This document shows, piece by piece, positions 1 to 6,009 of a DNA stretch of 6,009 nt (positions are counted from its first letter, which is position 1; each line of letters starts with the position of its first letter). The stretch comes from an uncultured Thermoanaerobacterales bacterium (GTDB lineage: Bacteria > Bacillota > Clostridia > Christensenellales > UBA1242). The DNA is taken from the NCBI GenBank assembly GCA_949840475.1, contig CATKXA010000063.1, positions 1 through 6,009 of the forward strand, read 5' to 3'. The notes below the pieces were generated by a model. That model ran no database searches, had not been told where the DNA came from, and saw only the letters and a list, made by a program, of their open reading frames with translations. The translations under genes and the position numbers were made by a program.

Positions 1-341
1 AGCTTAAAAAGTTGGTCGCTGGCATAAAAACTGATAGCACATTGCCTAACGAACCTAAATCTCTTGAATCTGCGGTCTTCTATTTTTACAAAATGTTTGC
101 GACCAAAGAACAAACCGAGCAAATGGCAAAAACCTTCCAAAAAGGTATATCTTGGGCAGATGCAAAAGCCAGTCTTTTTGAGGTTATGGACGCATATATT
201 TCGCCAATGAGAGAAAAGTATAACTACTACATGAACCATTATGACGAGGTAGAAAAGATACTAAAAGAGGGTTCAAATAAAGCTAGAGAAATAGCTAAGC
301 AAACATTATCAAGAGCAAGAACTGCAATAGGTCTTGATTAA
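1..341 (+). CDS. trpS: Tryptophanyl-tRNA synthetase, C-terminal part (5' truncated by window)
   Basis: TrpRS is the cytoplasmic class I synthetase that charges tRNA-Trp with tryptophan. Only about 112 C-terminal residues are here; the family is usually about 330-350 aa, so the Rossmann domain with its HIGH and KMSKS motifs lies left of the window. The frame is open to the left edge, so the TTG at position 12 is not a real start. What can be read is typical of the TrpRS C-terminal helical domain: a KKLVAGIKTDST stretch (family form roughly K.I..A.TDS) after the catalytic core, a FYFYKMFAT segment, a G.SWADAK.SLFE segment, a SPMREKYNYY segment, and a tail ending KAREIAKQTLSRARTAIGL. The pattern resembles the TrpRS subgroup with a G-W-x-x-A-K-K motif. 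No terminator is visible after the stop; a promoter for the next genes overlaps the stop codon region. Confidence 0.9.
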   Translation, partial: LKKLVAGIKTDSTLPNEPKSLESAVFYFYKMFATKEQTEQMAKTFQKGISWADAKASLFEVMDAYISPMREKYNYYMNHYDEVEKILKEGSNKAREIAKQTLSRARTAIGLD

Positions 342-362
342 TTAATTAAATTTAGATATAAT
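334..362 (+). promoter_or_regulatory. Sigma-A-type promoter for the 114-aa gene and proS
   Basis: TTGATT (334-339) and a perfect TATAAT (357-362) are separated by 17 bp. The -35 lies inside the last codons of trpS. A start about 7 nt after the -10 falls near 369, directly at the GGAGGT Shine-Dalgarno site (369-374), leaving a leader of only about 11 nt before the ATG at 380. Readthrough from trpS is also likely because no terminator separates them. Confidence 0.6.
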
Positions 363-379
363 GTAAGCGGAGGTATGTT

Positions 380-724
380 ATGGCAAAACTATATAAATAT
401 TCGCAAAATGGTAAAGAGTATAATTACCTCGCTTCTGATGCAGAAGAACAATACTTAGAACTTCATAAAGCTATTACAAGCCAGGACCCTAGTAATTTTA
501 TTAGTGCTTGTGTAGACAAGTTTAAAGAATTAGAAGTCAGCGATGCTTTGCATTTAGGTATGAAAGAAAATTTATTATCTTTAAAAACGCTTTTAATTCA
601 TTCAACCCCTAAACTAGATTTAGATTATGGGGAAGTTAATAAATATATAAATAATTTATCTTTAAAATTAAAACCAGACAGTGCATTGATACAAAGAATA
701 ACAGAAGAGGTTATGAAGAGATAA
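380..724 (+). CDS. Hypothetical protein, 114 aa, between trpS and proS
   Basis: I do not recognise this protein. The start ATG has a strong GGAGGT site (369-374) 5 nt upstream, and codon use is AT-rich like its neighbours, so it is very likely a real gene. The protein is soluble-looking, with no signal peptide or membrane segment. It opens with a Lys/Tyr-rich stretch (MAKLYKYSQNGKEYNYL) that could form a short beta hairpin. The rest is mostly predicted amphipathic helix, with EEQYLELHKAI near residues 23-33 and KELEVSDALHLGMKENLLSLKTLL near 48-72, and it ends in a basic MKR tail. There are no metal-binding Cys/His clusters and no nucleotide-binding loop. It sits 26 nt before proS and probably shares an mRNA with it. 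Placement between two synthetase genes hints at a translation-linked or merely co-transcribed role; that is inference only. Confidence 0.75.
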   Translation: MAKLYKYSQNGKEYNYLASDAEEQYLELHKAITSQDPSNFISACVDKFKELEVSDALHLGMKENLLSLKTLLIHSTPKLDLDYGEVNKYINNLSLKLKPDSALIQRITEEVMKR

Positions 725-750
725 AAAGTTAAATAAGACGGGAGAAAAAA

Positions 751-2451
751 ATGAAATACAGTGAGTTTTTATTAAAGACACAAAAGGAACAGCCATCAGA
801 TGTTGATAGCACTGCTATGAGCTATATGGTTCGTTCTGGTATGGTTAAAAAAGTTTCAGCAGGACTATTTTATTATATGCCATATTTTAACATGATTTTA
901 AGAAAGGTTAGTTATCATTTAAGAAGAGCCATGGACTCTATGAGTTGCAATGAAATGAAATTTCCTATTTTAGTTTCAAAAGAAACTCTAGAAAAATCTG
1001 GTAGATGGAATGCTTTTGGTAAAGAAATGTTTAAACTAACAGATAGAAACAATGTTGAGTTTGCAATTAGCCCAACAAACGAAGAGTATGCAACACTTGT
1101 TGCGGGTAGCTTTGTTCGGTCTTACAACGACTTGCCATTTTCTATTTACCAAATTCAACAAAAGCACAGAGATGAGATTAGGCCACGTAATGGTTTGGTT
1201 AGGGCAAGAGAGTTTACAATGAAAGATGCTTATTCTTTCCATGAGTCAGTTGCAGACCTAGAAGATTACTATAAAAGAATGGGTAAGGCATATACAGACT
1301 TTTTTGCTAAACTTGGCATTAAAACTGTTCCAGTTTTAGCAGACGGCGGAGCTATGGGTGGTATTTATTGTCATGAATACATGGCTATTGGTGATGAGGG
1401 CGAGGCTGATATTGCTTTTTGTGATCATTGCTCTTATGGTGCAAACCTTGAAACTGTTGAGTGTAGAGATATCTACAAAGAAAATACTAAGTTTAAAGGT
1501 ACCTACAAAGAAATTATAACCAAAGACGTAAAAAGAATTGTAGATTTAACTTCAATGCTTATGCGTGAACCTAAAGACTTTGTTAAAAGTATGGTATACA
1601 ATGCTGACGGCAAGCTTGTTATGGTTCTTGTTCGTGGGGATAGAGAGGTTAATGAGGCAAAACTTGCAAAGCTTTTAAAAGCTGTATCACTTGAACTTGC
1701 TACTGAAAAAGAAATCAAGTCCATTGGTAGTGTTATGGGTTTTGTTGGACCAATCGGTAATTTAAGCAAAGTTAGAATAATTGCTGACTTTGAAATCAAA
1801 GCGATGACAATATTTATTGTTGGAGCTAACAAAAAAGATGTTCACTTTATAGATGTAAATAATGCAGACTTTAAGTGCGAATGGGCAGATTTAAGATTTG
1901 CAGATAGTAATGATGTTTGTCCTATTTGTGGCGGAAAGCTTAACATTACAAAGGGCAATGAACTTGGTCATATTTTTGCCCTTGGAACAAGATATACTGA
2001 TAAATTCAACACCACATTCACTGATAAAGACGGAAAACAAAAGATTATGCAAATGGGTTGTTATGGTATTGGCCTTGAAAGAACTGTTGCTAGCATTATT
2101 GACCAGCATCATGATGAAAAGGGCTTAATTTTACCATTAAGCGTTGCTCCATTTAAAGTGGATATTATAGTTGTTGATGTTAAAAAGCCTGAGCAGCTTG
2201 ACTTTGCAAACAAGCTTTATGAGGACTTAGAAAATAAAGAAATTGCGGTGTTGCTTGACGATAGAAGCGAGCGTGCTGGTGTTAAATTTAACGACTTTGA
2301 ACTTATAGGACTTCCAATAAGAGTAACAGTTGGTAAGGCGTTAGAGCGTGGCGAGGTTGAAATCGACGTTAGAAAAACTGGCGAAAAACTTGTTGTTAAA
2401 ACTGAAGACGTTGAGAAAACTATCGTTAACCTATTAAAAAAACTTAACTAG
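751..2451 (+). CDS. proS: Prolyl-tRNA synthetase, bacterial type with editing insertion
   Basis: This class II synthetase attaches proline to tRNA-Pro in the cytoplasm. At 566 aa it matches the usual length of bacterial-type ProRS (about 570). In order: N-terminal core with SYMVRSGMVKKVSAGLFYYMP (24-44), motif 1 ending at P72, the TxE-type substrate loop SPTNEEYA (107-114), motif 2 KHRDEIRPR...RAREFTMKDAYSF (138-163, Arg140), an editing insertion of the INS/YbaK type (about 224-407), motif 3 GCYGIGLERT (436-445, Arg444), and a C-terminal anticodon-binding domain (about 465-566). Lys279 and His365 appear to fall at the editing-site positions recalled from the E. coli enzyme, so removal of misacylated Ala-tRNA-Pro is probably intact. 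CxxC pairs at 224/227 and 390/393 bracket the insertion. The start is supported by GGGAG (740-744) 6 nt upstream. The terminator at 2478-2511 follows. Confidence 0.97.
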   Translation: MKYSEFLLKTQKEQPSDVDSTAMSYMVRSGMVKKVSAGLFYYMPYFNMILRKVSYHLRRAMDSMSCNEMKFPILVSKETLEKSGRWNAFGKEMFKLTDRNNVEFAISPTNEEYATLVAGSFVRSYNDLPFSIYQIQQKHRDEIRPRNGLVRAREFTMKDAYSFHESVADLEDYYKRMGKAYTDFFAKLGIKTVPVLADGGAMGGIYCHEYMAIGDEGEADIAFCDHCSYGANLETVECRDIYKENTKFKGTYKEIITKDVKRIVDLTSMLMREPKDFVKSMVYNADGKLVMVLVRGDREVNEAKLAKLLKAVSLELATEKEIKSIGSVMGFVGPIGNLSKVRIIADFEIKAMTIFIVGANKKDVHFIDVNNADFKCEWADLRFADSNDVCPICGGKLNITKGNELGHIFALGTRYTDKFNTTFTDKDGKQKIMQMGCYGIGLERTVASIIDQHHDEKGLILPLSVAPFKVDIIVVDVKKPEQLDFANKLYEDLENKEIAVLLDDRSERAGVKFNDFELIGLPIRVTVGKALERGEVEIDVRKTGEKLVVKTEDVEKTIVNLLKKLN

Positions 2452-2453
2452 TC

Positions 2454-2482
2454 TTGAATTTAATAAATAAATATGATAAAAT
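2454..2482 (+). promoter_or_regulatory. Extended -10 promoter for the 189-aa gene
   Basis: TTGAAT (2454-2459) and TAAAAT (2477-2482) are spaced by 17 bp, with a TGA extended -10 motif at 2474-2476. The predicted start is about 2489. The -35 begins 3 nt after the proS stop, and the -10 lies in the left arm of the proS terminator, so the two signals share DNA. Confidence 0.6.
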
Positions 2483-2511
2483 ACTCCTATGTTAAATAGG
2501 GGTATTTTTTT
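2478..2511 (+). terminator. Intrinsic terminator of the proS operon
   Basis: The left arm AATACTCCTAT (2480-2490) pairs with ATAGGGGTATT (2496-2506) through one T-G wobble, around a 5-nt loop GTTAA. Flanking A-T pairs can extend it, and a T-run (2505-2511) follows. The right arm also holds AGGGG (2498-2502), the likely Shine-Dalgarno site of the gene starting at 2512, so mRNA reading through from proS would hide that site in the hairpin. Confidence 0.85.
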
Positions 2512-3081
2512 ATGATATCTAATGACTTAAAGAAAATAGTGAACGATATAGTTGATGGAACGGTTCATCCTGTTTATTATAATGAAATAGAGGGGAACCT
2601 CGGATATAATGTTTTTATTGAGTGTTTAGAGTATGAGCTTGACCTAAGAGAAGCCCAAGTTTATAAGAAGTTTGACGAGTATGATAAATGCTTGACCGAA
2701 AAATATAGATTGAGGTACAAAGCCAAAGGTGAAGTTTCTACTCAAGAAATAGACGATATAAAGCATAGGTGTTATCTGGCGTCCGAGGAACTAGATAAAA
2801 TAAAAGAGCTTTATTATGAATGTAAGGCTTTTATACTTAAAGAAATTAGTGATAGGATTGCTGAGATGCATATTGCAAAGAACCAAACTATTGAGGAAGA
2901 AAAAGCAGCTGGAAAATATAATGGTTTTATAGACTATTTACAGAATTTATCGCTAGCAGAATTGTACGACGACAACTCGCCTGTTTGTTATAACTTAATT
3001 GAAAGAATACGCAATAAAGTCGAAGAGAAGCGATTAATTTATGCATATAGTGAAGAAGCTTCTGCTGAAATAAATGTATAA
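2512..3081 (+). CDS. Hypothetical protein, 189 aa, own promoter and terminator
   Basis: I do not recognise this protein. It is acidic, with many Tyr, Glu and Lys, and is predicted almost wholly helical, with long charged helices over about residues 38-125 that could form a coiled coil or helical bundle. A second helical part (about 137-189) carries NGFIDYLQNLSLAELYDDNSP followed by a basic helix ERIRNKVEEKR. No signal peptide, membrane segment, catalytic motif or paired-Cys metal site is visible; the four cysteines before residue 110 are scattered. The ATG is preceded by AGGGG (2498-2502) 9 nt upstream, a weaker site than those of the neighbours. It is a single-gene unit, bounded by terminators at 2478-2511 and 3086-3113. 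AT-rich composition matches proS, so there is no sign of recent transfer. Function unknown. Confidence 0.8.
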   Translation: MISNDLKKIVNDIVDGTVHPVYYNEIEGNLGYNVFIECLEYELDLREAQVYKKFDEYDKCLTEKYRLRYKAKGEVSTQEIDDIKHRCYLASEELDKIKELYYECKAFILKEISDRIAEMHIAKNQTIEEEKAAGKYNGFIDYLQNLSLAELYDDNSPVCYNLIERIRNKVEEKRLIYAYSEEASAEINV

Positions 3082-3085
3082 AAAT

Positions 3086-3113
3086 AGAGTGAAGAATTTT
3101 TCACTCTTTTTTT
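3086..3113 (+). terminator. Intrinsic terminator after the 189-aa gene
   Basis: AGAGTGAA (3086-3093) pairs perfectly with TTCACTCT (3100-3107) around a 6-nt loop, followed by a T-run to 3113. It starts 4 nt after the TAA at 3079-3081. Confidence 0.88.
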
Positions 3114-3249
3114 GTGCCCAATAATTACTATTTTTAAAGCTGACAATAGAAGCTAAAAAGCAAATGCAATGGTTCTTAGACTAAAGCTAAAGTAATATAA
3201 ATAAATATATAAAACCATTATTATTTGCAAAAAATAGGGGATAACATAA
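3114..3249. other. Gene-free AT-rich gap with an imperfect long inverted repeat
   Basis: I see no gene here. The only notable structure is an imperfect inverted repeat: GCAAAT (3160-3165) and AATGGTT (3168-3174) face AACCATT (3213-3219) and ATTTGC (3223-3228), with a 38-nt loop rich in A and T. CTAAAG is tandemly repeated at 3181-3186 and in the following bases. No clear promoter or T-run goes with the repeat, so it is not called as an RNA gene. Confidence 0.4.
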
Positions 3250-3314
3250 AAAGTTTAAATTTTTTAAATTTTTTTTAAAAAAGTGTTGACTTTGTTTTTT
3301 GTTAATGGTATTAT
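3250..3314 (+). promoter_or_regulatory. Strong rRNA promoter with AT-rich UP-like element
   Basis: TTGACT (3286-3291) and TATTAT (3309-3314) are spaced by 17 bp, with a TGG extended -10 motif (3306-3308). Just upstream, 3250-3282 is made almost only of A and T tracts, as expected of an UP element that binds the RNA polymerase alpha C-terminal domain. The predicted start is near 3321, giving a 16S leader of about 180 nt. Only this one promoter is clear, whereas many rRNA operons have two in tandem. Confidence 0.8.
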
Positions 3315-3320
3315 ATCAAC

Positions 3321-3499
3321 GTTGTCGCGTCTATGACGCTACAGCGTGTACTTTGACAAGTGAATATGAAGAAAGTGTACAAGGTTTTTTTTAACGAATT
3401 AAAACAAACTTCTTGTTAATTTCTTTTGTGTAACAAAAAACACAATAATTAGTTTATAACTAACAATACGTCAGTATTAAGTTAGTCTAAGTTAGATTT
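3321..3499 (+). other. 16S precursor leader with local hairpins
   Basis: This is transcribed spacer removed during maturation. Visible hairpins are GCGTC-TAT-GACGC (3327-3339), TTGTGT/ACACAA (3426-3431 with 3440-3445), TTAGTT/AACTAA (3449-3454 with 3458-3463) and AATAC/GTATT (3465-3469 with 3474-3478). TAAGTTAG occurs twice (3478-3485, 3488-3495) just before the mature 5' end. I found no convincing boxA antitermination site. Confidence 0.6.
3350..3382 (+). other. Left arm of the 16S RNase III-type processing stem
   Basis: This leader segment is complementary to 5179-5215 downstream of the 16S. ACTTTGACA (3350-3358) pairs with TGTCAAAGT (5207-5215). AGTGAAT (3359-3365) pairs with ATTCACT (5194-5200). 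GAAGAAAGTG (3368-3377) pairs with CACTTTCTTC (5184-5193). ACAA (3379-3382) pairs with TTGT (5179-5182). Small bulges and one mismatch separate the blocks. Such stems bring the two ends of pre-16S together for RNase III cutting. Confidence 0.85.
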
Positions 3500-5023
<1,524 letters not shown>

Positions 5024-5178
5024 AAAGGAGTAGTGAAAATCACTACATCTTGTCGATGAGTAAGTTGGTAACAACTTACAATAAAATTTTTTAAATTTGC
5101 ATCTTTATTTTATAAACATGCAGACTTTGATAATCAGTAAACATATCAAAGTATAAATAACCGAAAAAGTACAAGAAT
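5024..5178 (+). other. 16S precursor trailer with three hairpins
   Basis: The trailer begins AAAGGAG (5024-5030), complementary to the end of the 16S, so 5017-5030 is a perfect 14-nt palindrome covering the anti-Shine-Dalgarno. Then come GTAGTGA-AAA-TCACTAC (5030-5046), GTAAGTTG-GTAA-CAACTTAC (5060-5079, an 8-bp stem with a GNRA loop) and ACTTTGATA/TATCAAAGT (5124-5132 with 5144-5152). I see no tRNA and no start of a 23S gene. Confidence 0.6.
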
Positions 5179-5215
5179 TTGTCCACTTTCTTCATTCACT
5201 TGAAAATGTCAAAGT
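5179..5215 (+). other. Right arm of the 16S RNase III-type processing stem
   Basis: This segment pairs with the leader arm at 3350-3382 in four blocks totalling about 30 bp. AAAA at 5203-5206 bulges out on this side. It lies just before the terminator, so the stem encloses the 16S alone. Confidence 0.85.
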
Positions 5216-5218
5216 TAG

Positions 5219-5247
5219 AAAAACTAAGCTATCGCTTAGTTTTTTTT
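5219..5247 (+). terminator. Intrinsic terminator closing the 16S-only unit
   Basis: AAACTAAGC (5221-5229) pairs perfectly with GCTTAGTTT (5234-5242) around a TATC loop. A-T pairs can extend the stem, and the T-run reaches 5247. It lies 4 nt after the processing stem, which means the rRNA transcript is designed to end here without 23S. Confidence 0.9.
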
Positions 5248-5288
5248 ATTGTTTATTTAATTTAGAAAAACAATTAATTTGCTTGGTG

Positions 5289-5317
5289 TTGAAAAATTTT
5301 ATCATATATGCTATAAT
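5289..5317 (+). promoter_or_regulatory. Near-consensus promoter of the GNAT gene
   Basis: TTGAAA (5289-5294) and a perfect TATAAT (5312-5317) are spaced by 17 bp, with a TGC extended -10 motif (5309-5311). A start 7 nt past the -10 falls on 5324, the A of the chosen ATG, so the transcript should have no leader or almost none. Confidence 0.8.
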
Positions 5318-5323
5318 ATGGTC

Positions 5324-5902
5324 ATGAAAGAAAATATAACTCTCAAGAAAGAATTGAATAGAGATATACTAAAGCTTGCACCCAACTTTTTTGATGAAAA
5401 CTTTTGTAAGGGGCTAGAGCTTGAGCCCGCAAAAAATATGGAAGAAGCTAAAAAGCTTTTGAAAAATATTTGGTATAATGCAAAATACAGTTATTTAATA
5501 TATTTGAATAGTGAAATTGTAGGTTATGTTGGTTTGCGAAAATCAGACTTTTGCGATTCTTTTAAAAAGTATTATGCAGTGAATGGTCCAGTTTATGAAC
5601 TTGGTATATTCCTTGATGAGAAATATAAGGGCAAAGGCATTGCTGGCGAAGCTTCAAAGGCTGCGATAAGTGATGTGTTTAGCATAGAGGGAAAATGTGG
5701 ATTTGTTTTAGCTTGCACTGCGGAATATAATGGGTTTGATAACGAGGCAAGCAAAAAAGTTCAACGTAAACTTGGTTTTGTAGATTTGGATAAAATCGAG
5801 GTCGGATTTCTCGAAAGTTATACAAGACGTAGAAGAGTATTAAAAAGAGAGAGGTTTATTAAGCTATTTGGAAACCCGGAGCCAATCTTTGGAGAAGAAT
5901 AG
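5324..5902 (+). CDS. GNAT-family N-acetyltransferase (RimJ/RimL-like)
   Basis: GNAT enzymes move an acetyl group from acetyl-CoA to an amine on a protein, antibiotic or metabolite; the substrate here cannot be told. From ATG 5324 the protein is 192 aa, a usual size for the RimJ/RimL-like group. Near residues 91-108, YELGIFLDEKYKGKGIAG matches motif A: a beta strand, then the acetyl-CoA pyrophosphate loop, here K-Y-K-G-K-G, with Lys where Gln or Arg is usual. Near 140-152, NEASKKVQRKLGF is the typical motif B end. The C-terminus is basic (YTRRRRVLKRERF). An in-frame TTG at 5279 and ATG at 5318 extend the frame upstream, but they lie upstream of the predicted start or touch the -10 box, so 5324 is preferred. 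No Shine-Dalgarno site is present. It stands alone between terminators. A ribosomal-protein substrate would suit the 16S neighbour but is speculation. Confidence 0.85.
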   Translation: MKENITLKKELNRDILKLAPNFFDENFCKGLELEPAKNMEEAKKLLKNIWYNAKYSYLIYLNSEIVGYVGLRKSDFCDSFKKYYAVNGPVYELGIFLDEKYKGKGIAGEASKAAISDVFSIEGKCGFVLACTAEYNGFDNEASKKVQRKLGFVDLDKIEVGFLESYTRRRRVLKRERFIKLFGNPEPIFGEE

Positions 5903-5914
5903 GGGATAAGAAAT

Positions 5915-5943
5915 AAAAAAAGAGCGAAAACTCGCTCTTTTTT
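5915..5943. terminator. Bidirectional intrinsic terminator
   Basis: GAGCGA (5922-5927) pairs with TCGCTC (5932-5937) around AAAC. The stem is flanked by an A-run (5915-5921) and a T-run (5938-5943), which pair further and give a T-run on either strand. It sits between the GNAT gene and a convergent minus-strand reading frame, so it probably serves both. Confidence 0.88.
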
Positions 5944-5956
5944 ATTTTTTGATTTA

Positions 5957-6009
5957 TTATAGTCCAACTACGAACATAAAACCTTCCCAAATACCAACGA
6001 AGAAATCTT
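5957..6009 (-). CDS. C-terminal end of a convergent gene, hydrophobic tail (partial)
   Basis: On the minus strand a frame open from the right edge reads DFFVGIWEGFMFVVGL and then stops at TAA (complement of 5957-5959). The stop is 13 nt before the bidirectional terminator, as expected for a convergent gene. The tail is strongly hydrophobic, so it may end a membrane protein, but 16 residues are too few to assign a family. A chance open frame cannot be excluded. Confidence 0.45.
   Translation of the reverse strand, partial: DFFVGIWEGFMFVVGL

Noticed and set aside
12..14. TTG as the start of a 109-aa gene
   Set aside because: The frame is open to the left edge and matches the interior of TrpRS, so this is a truncated gene, not a start.
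1036..2128. Minus-strand and alternative plus-strand frames of 68-109 aa
   Set aside because: All are shadows of proS, which has every expected motif in one uninterrupted frame.
3353..3358. Perfect TTGACA as a second rRNA promoter -35
   Set aside because: No -10 box follows at 16-18 bp, and the bases are explained by the processing stem with 5207-5215.
5024..5215. tRNA-Ile or tRNA-Ala in the spacer, as in many rRNA operons
   Set aside because: No cloverleaf, T-loop GTTC motif or CCA end is visible; the region is A/T-rich hairpins.
5279..5281. TTG start giving a 207-aa GNAT protein
   Set aside because: It lies upstream of the -35 and -10 boxes and would not be in the transcript; the added residues do not resemble a GNAT N-terminus.

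Overview
The window reads as chromosomal DNA from an AT-rich, low-GC Gram-positive bacterium, most likely an uncultured Clostridia-type Bacillota. Coding and intergenic DNA is rich in A and T, most starts that can be judged have purine-rich GGAGG-type Shine-Dalgarno sites, and intrinsic terminators are short hairpins with T-runs. The 16S rRNA shows a clostridial style, with an AGAA loop in helix 45 and a CCTCCTTT tail. I cannot name a genus from sequence reading alone.

Layout from left to right. The 3' end of a tryptophanyl-tRNA synthetase gene (1-341) is followed by a promoter, an unrecognised 114-aa gene (380-724) and a full prolyl-tRNA synthetase gene (751-2451). A compact element at 2454-2511 then combines the proS terminator with the promoter and Shine-Dalgarno site of an unrecognised 189-aa gene (2512-3081), which has its own terminator. 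An AT-rich gap of about 240 nt (3082-3320) leads into a strong rRNA promoter, a leader of about 180 nt, and a complete 16S rRNA gene (about 3500-5023). The 16S is flanked by a long leader/trailer RNase III-type processing stem and closes with an intrinsic terminator at 5219-5247. No tRNA, 23S or 5S follows. A GNAT-family acetyltransferase gene (5324-5902) comes next, with a near-consensus promoter placed so that its mRNA should be leaderless. A bidirectional terminator and the last codons of a convergent minus-strand gene end the window.

The theme is translation: two aminoacyl-tRNA synthetases and the small-subunit rRNA. The notable points are three. The 16S forms a self-contained, apparently unlinked transcription unit. 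It differs from E. coli at several core helix positions where the partner base also changes (helices 2, 28, 29, 30 and 37), which argues for a functional gene and predicts mismatches to common primers. Regulatory signals are packed very tightly, with overlapping terminator, promoter and SD, and with leaderless or near-leaderless transcripts. I saw no phage, IS, CRISPR, toxin-antitoxin or defence locus, and no convincing new multi-gene system.
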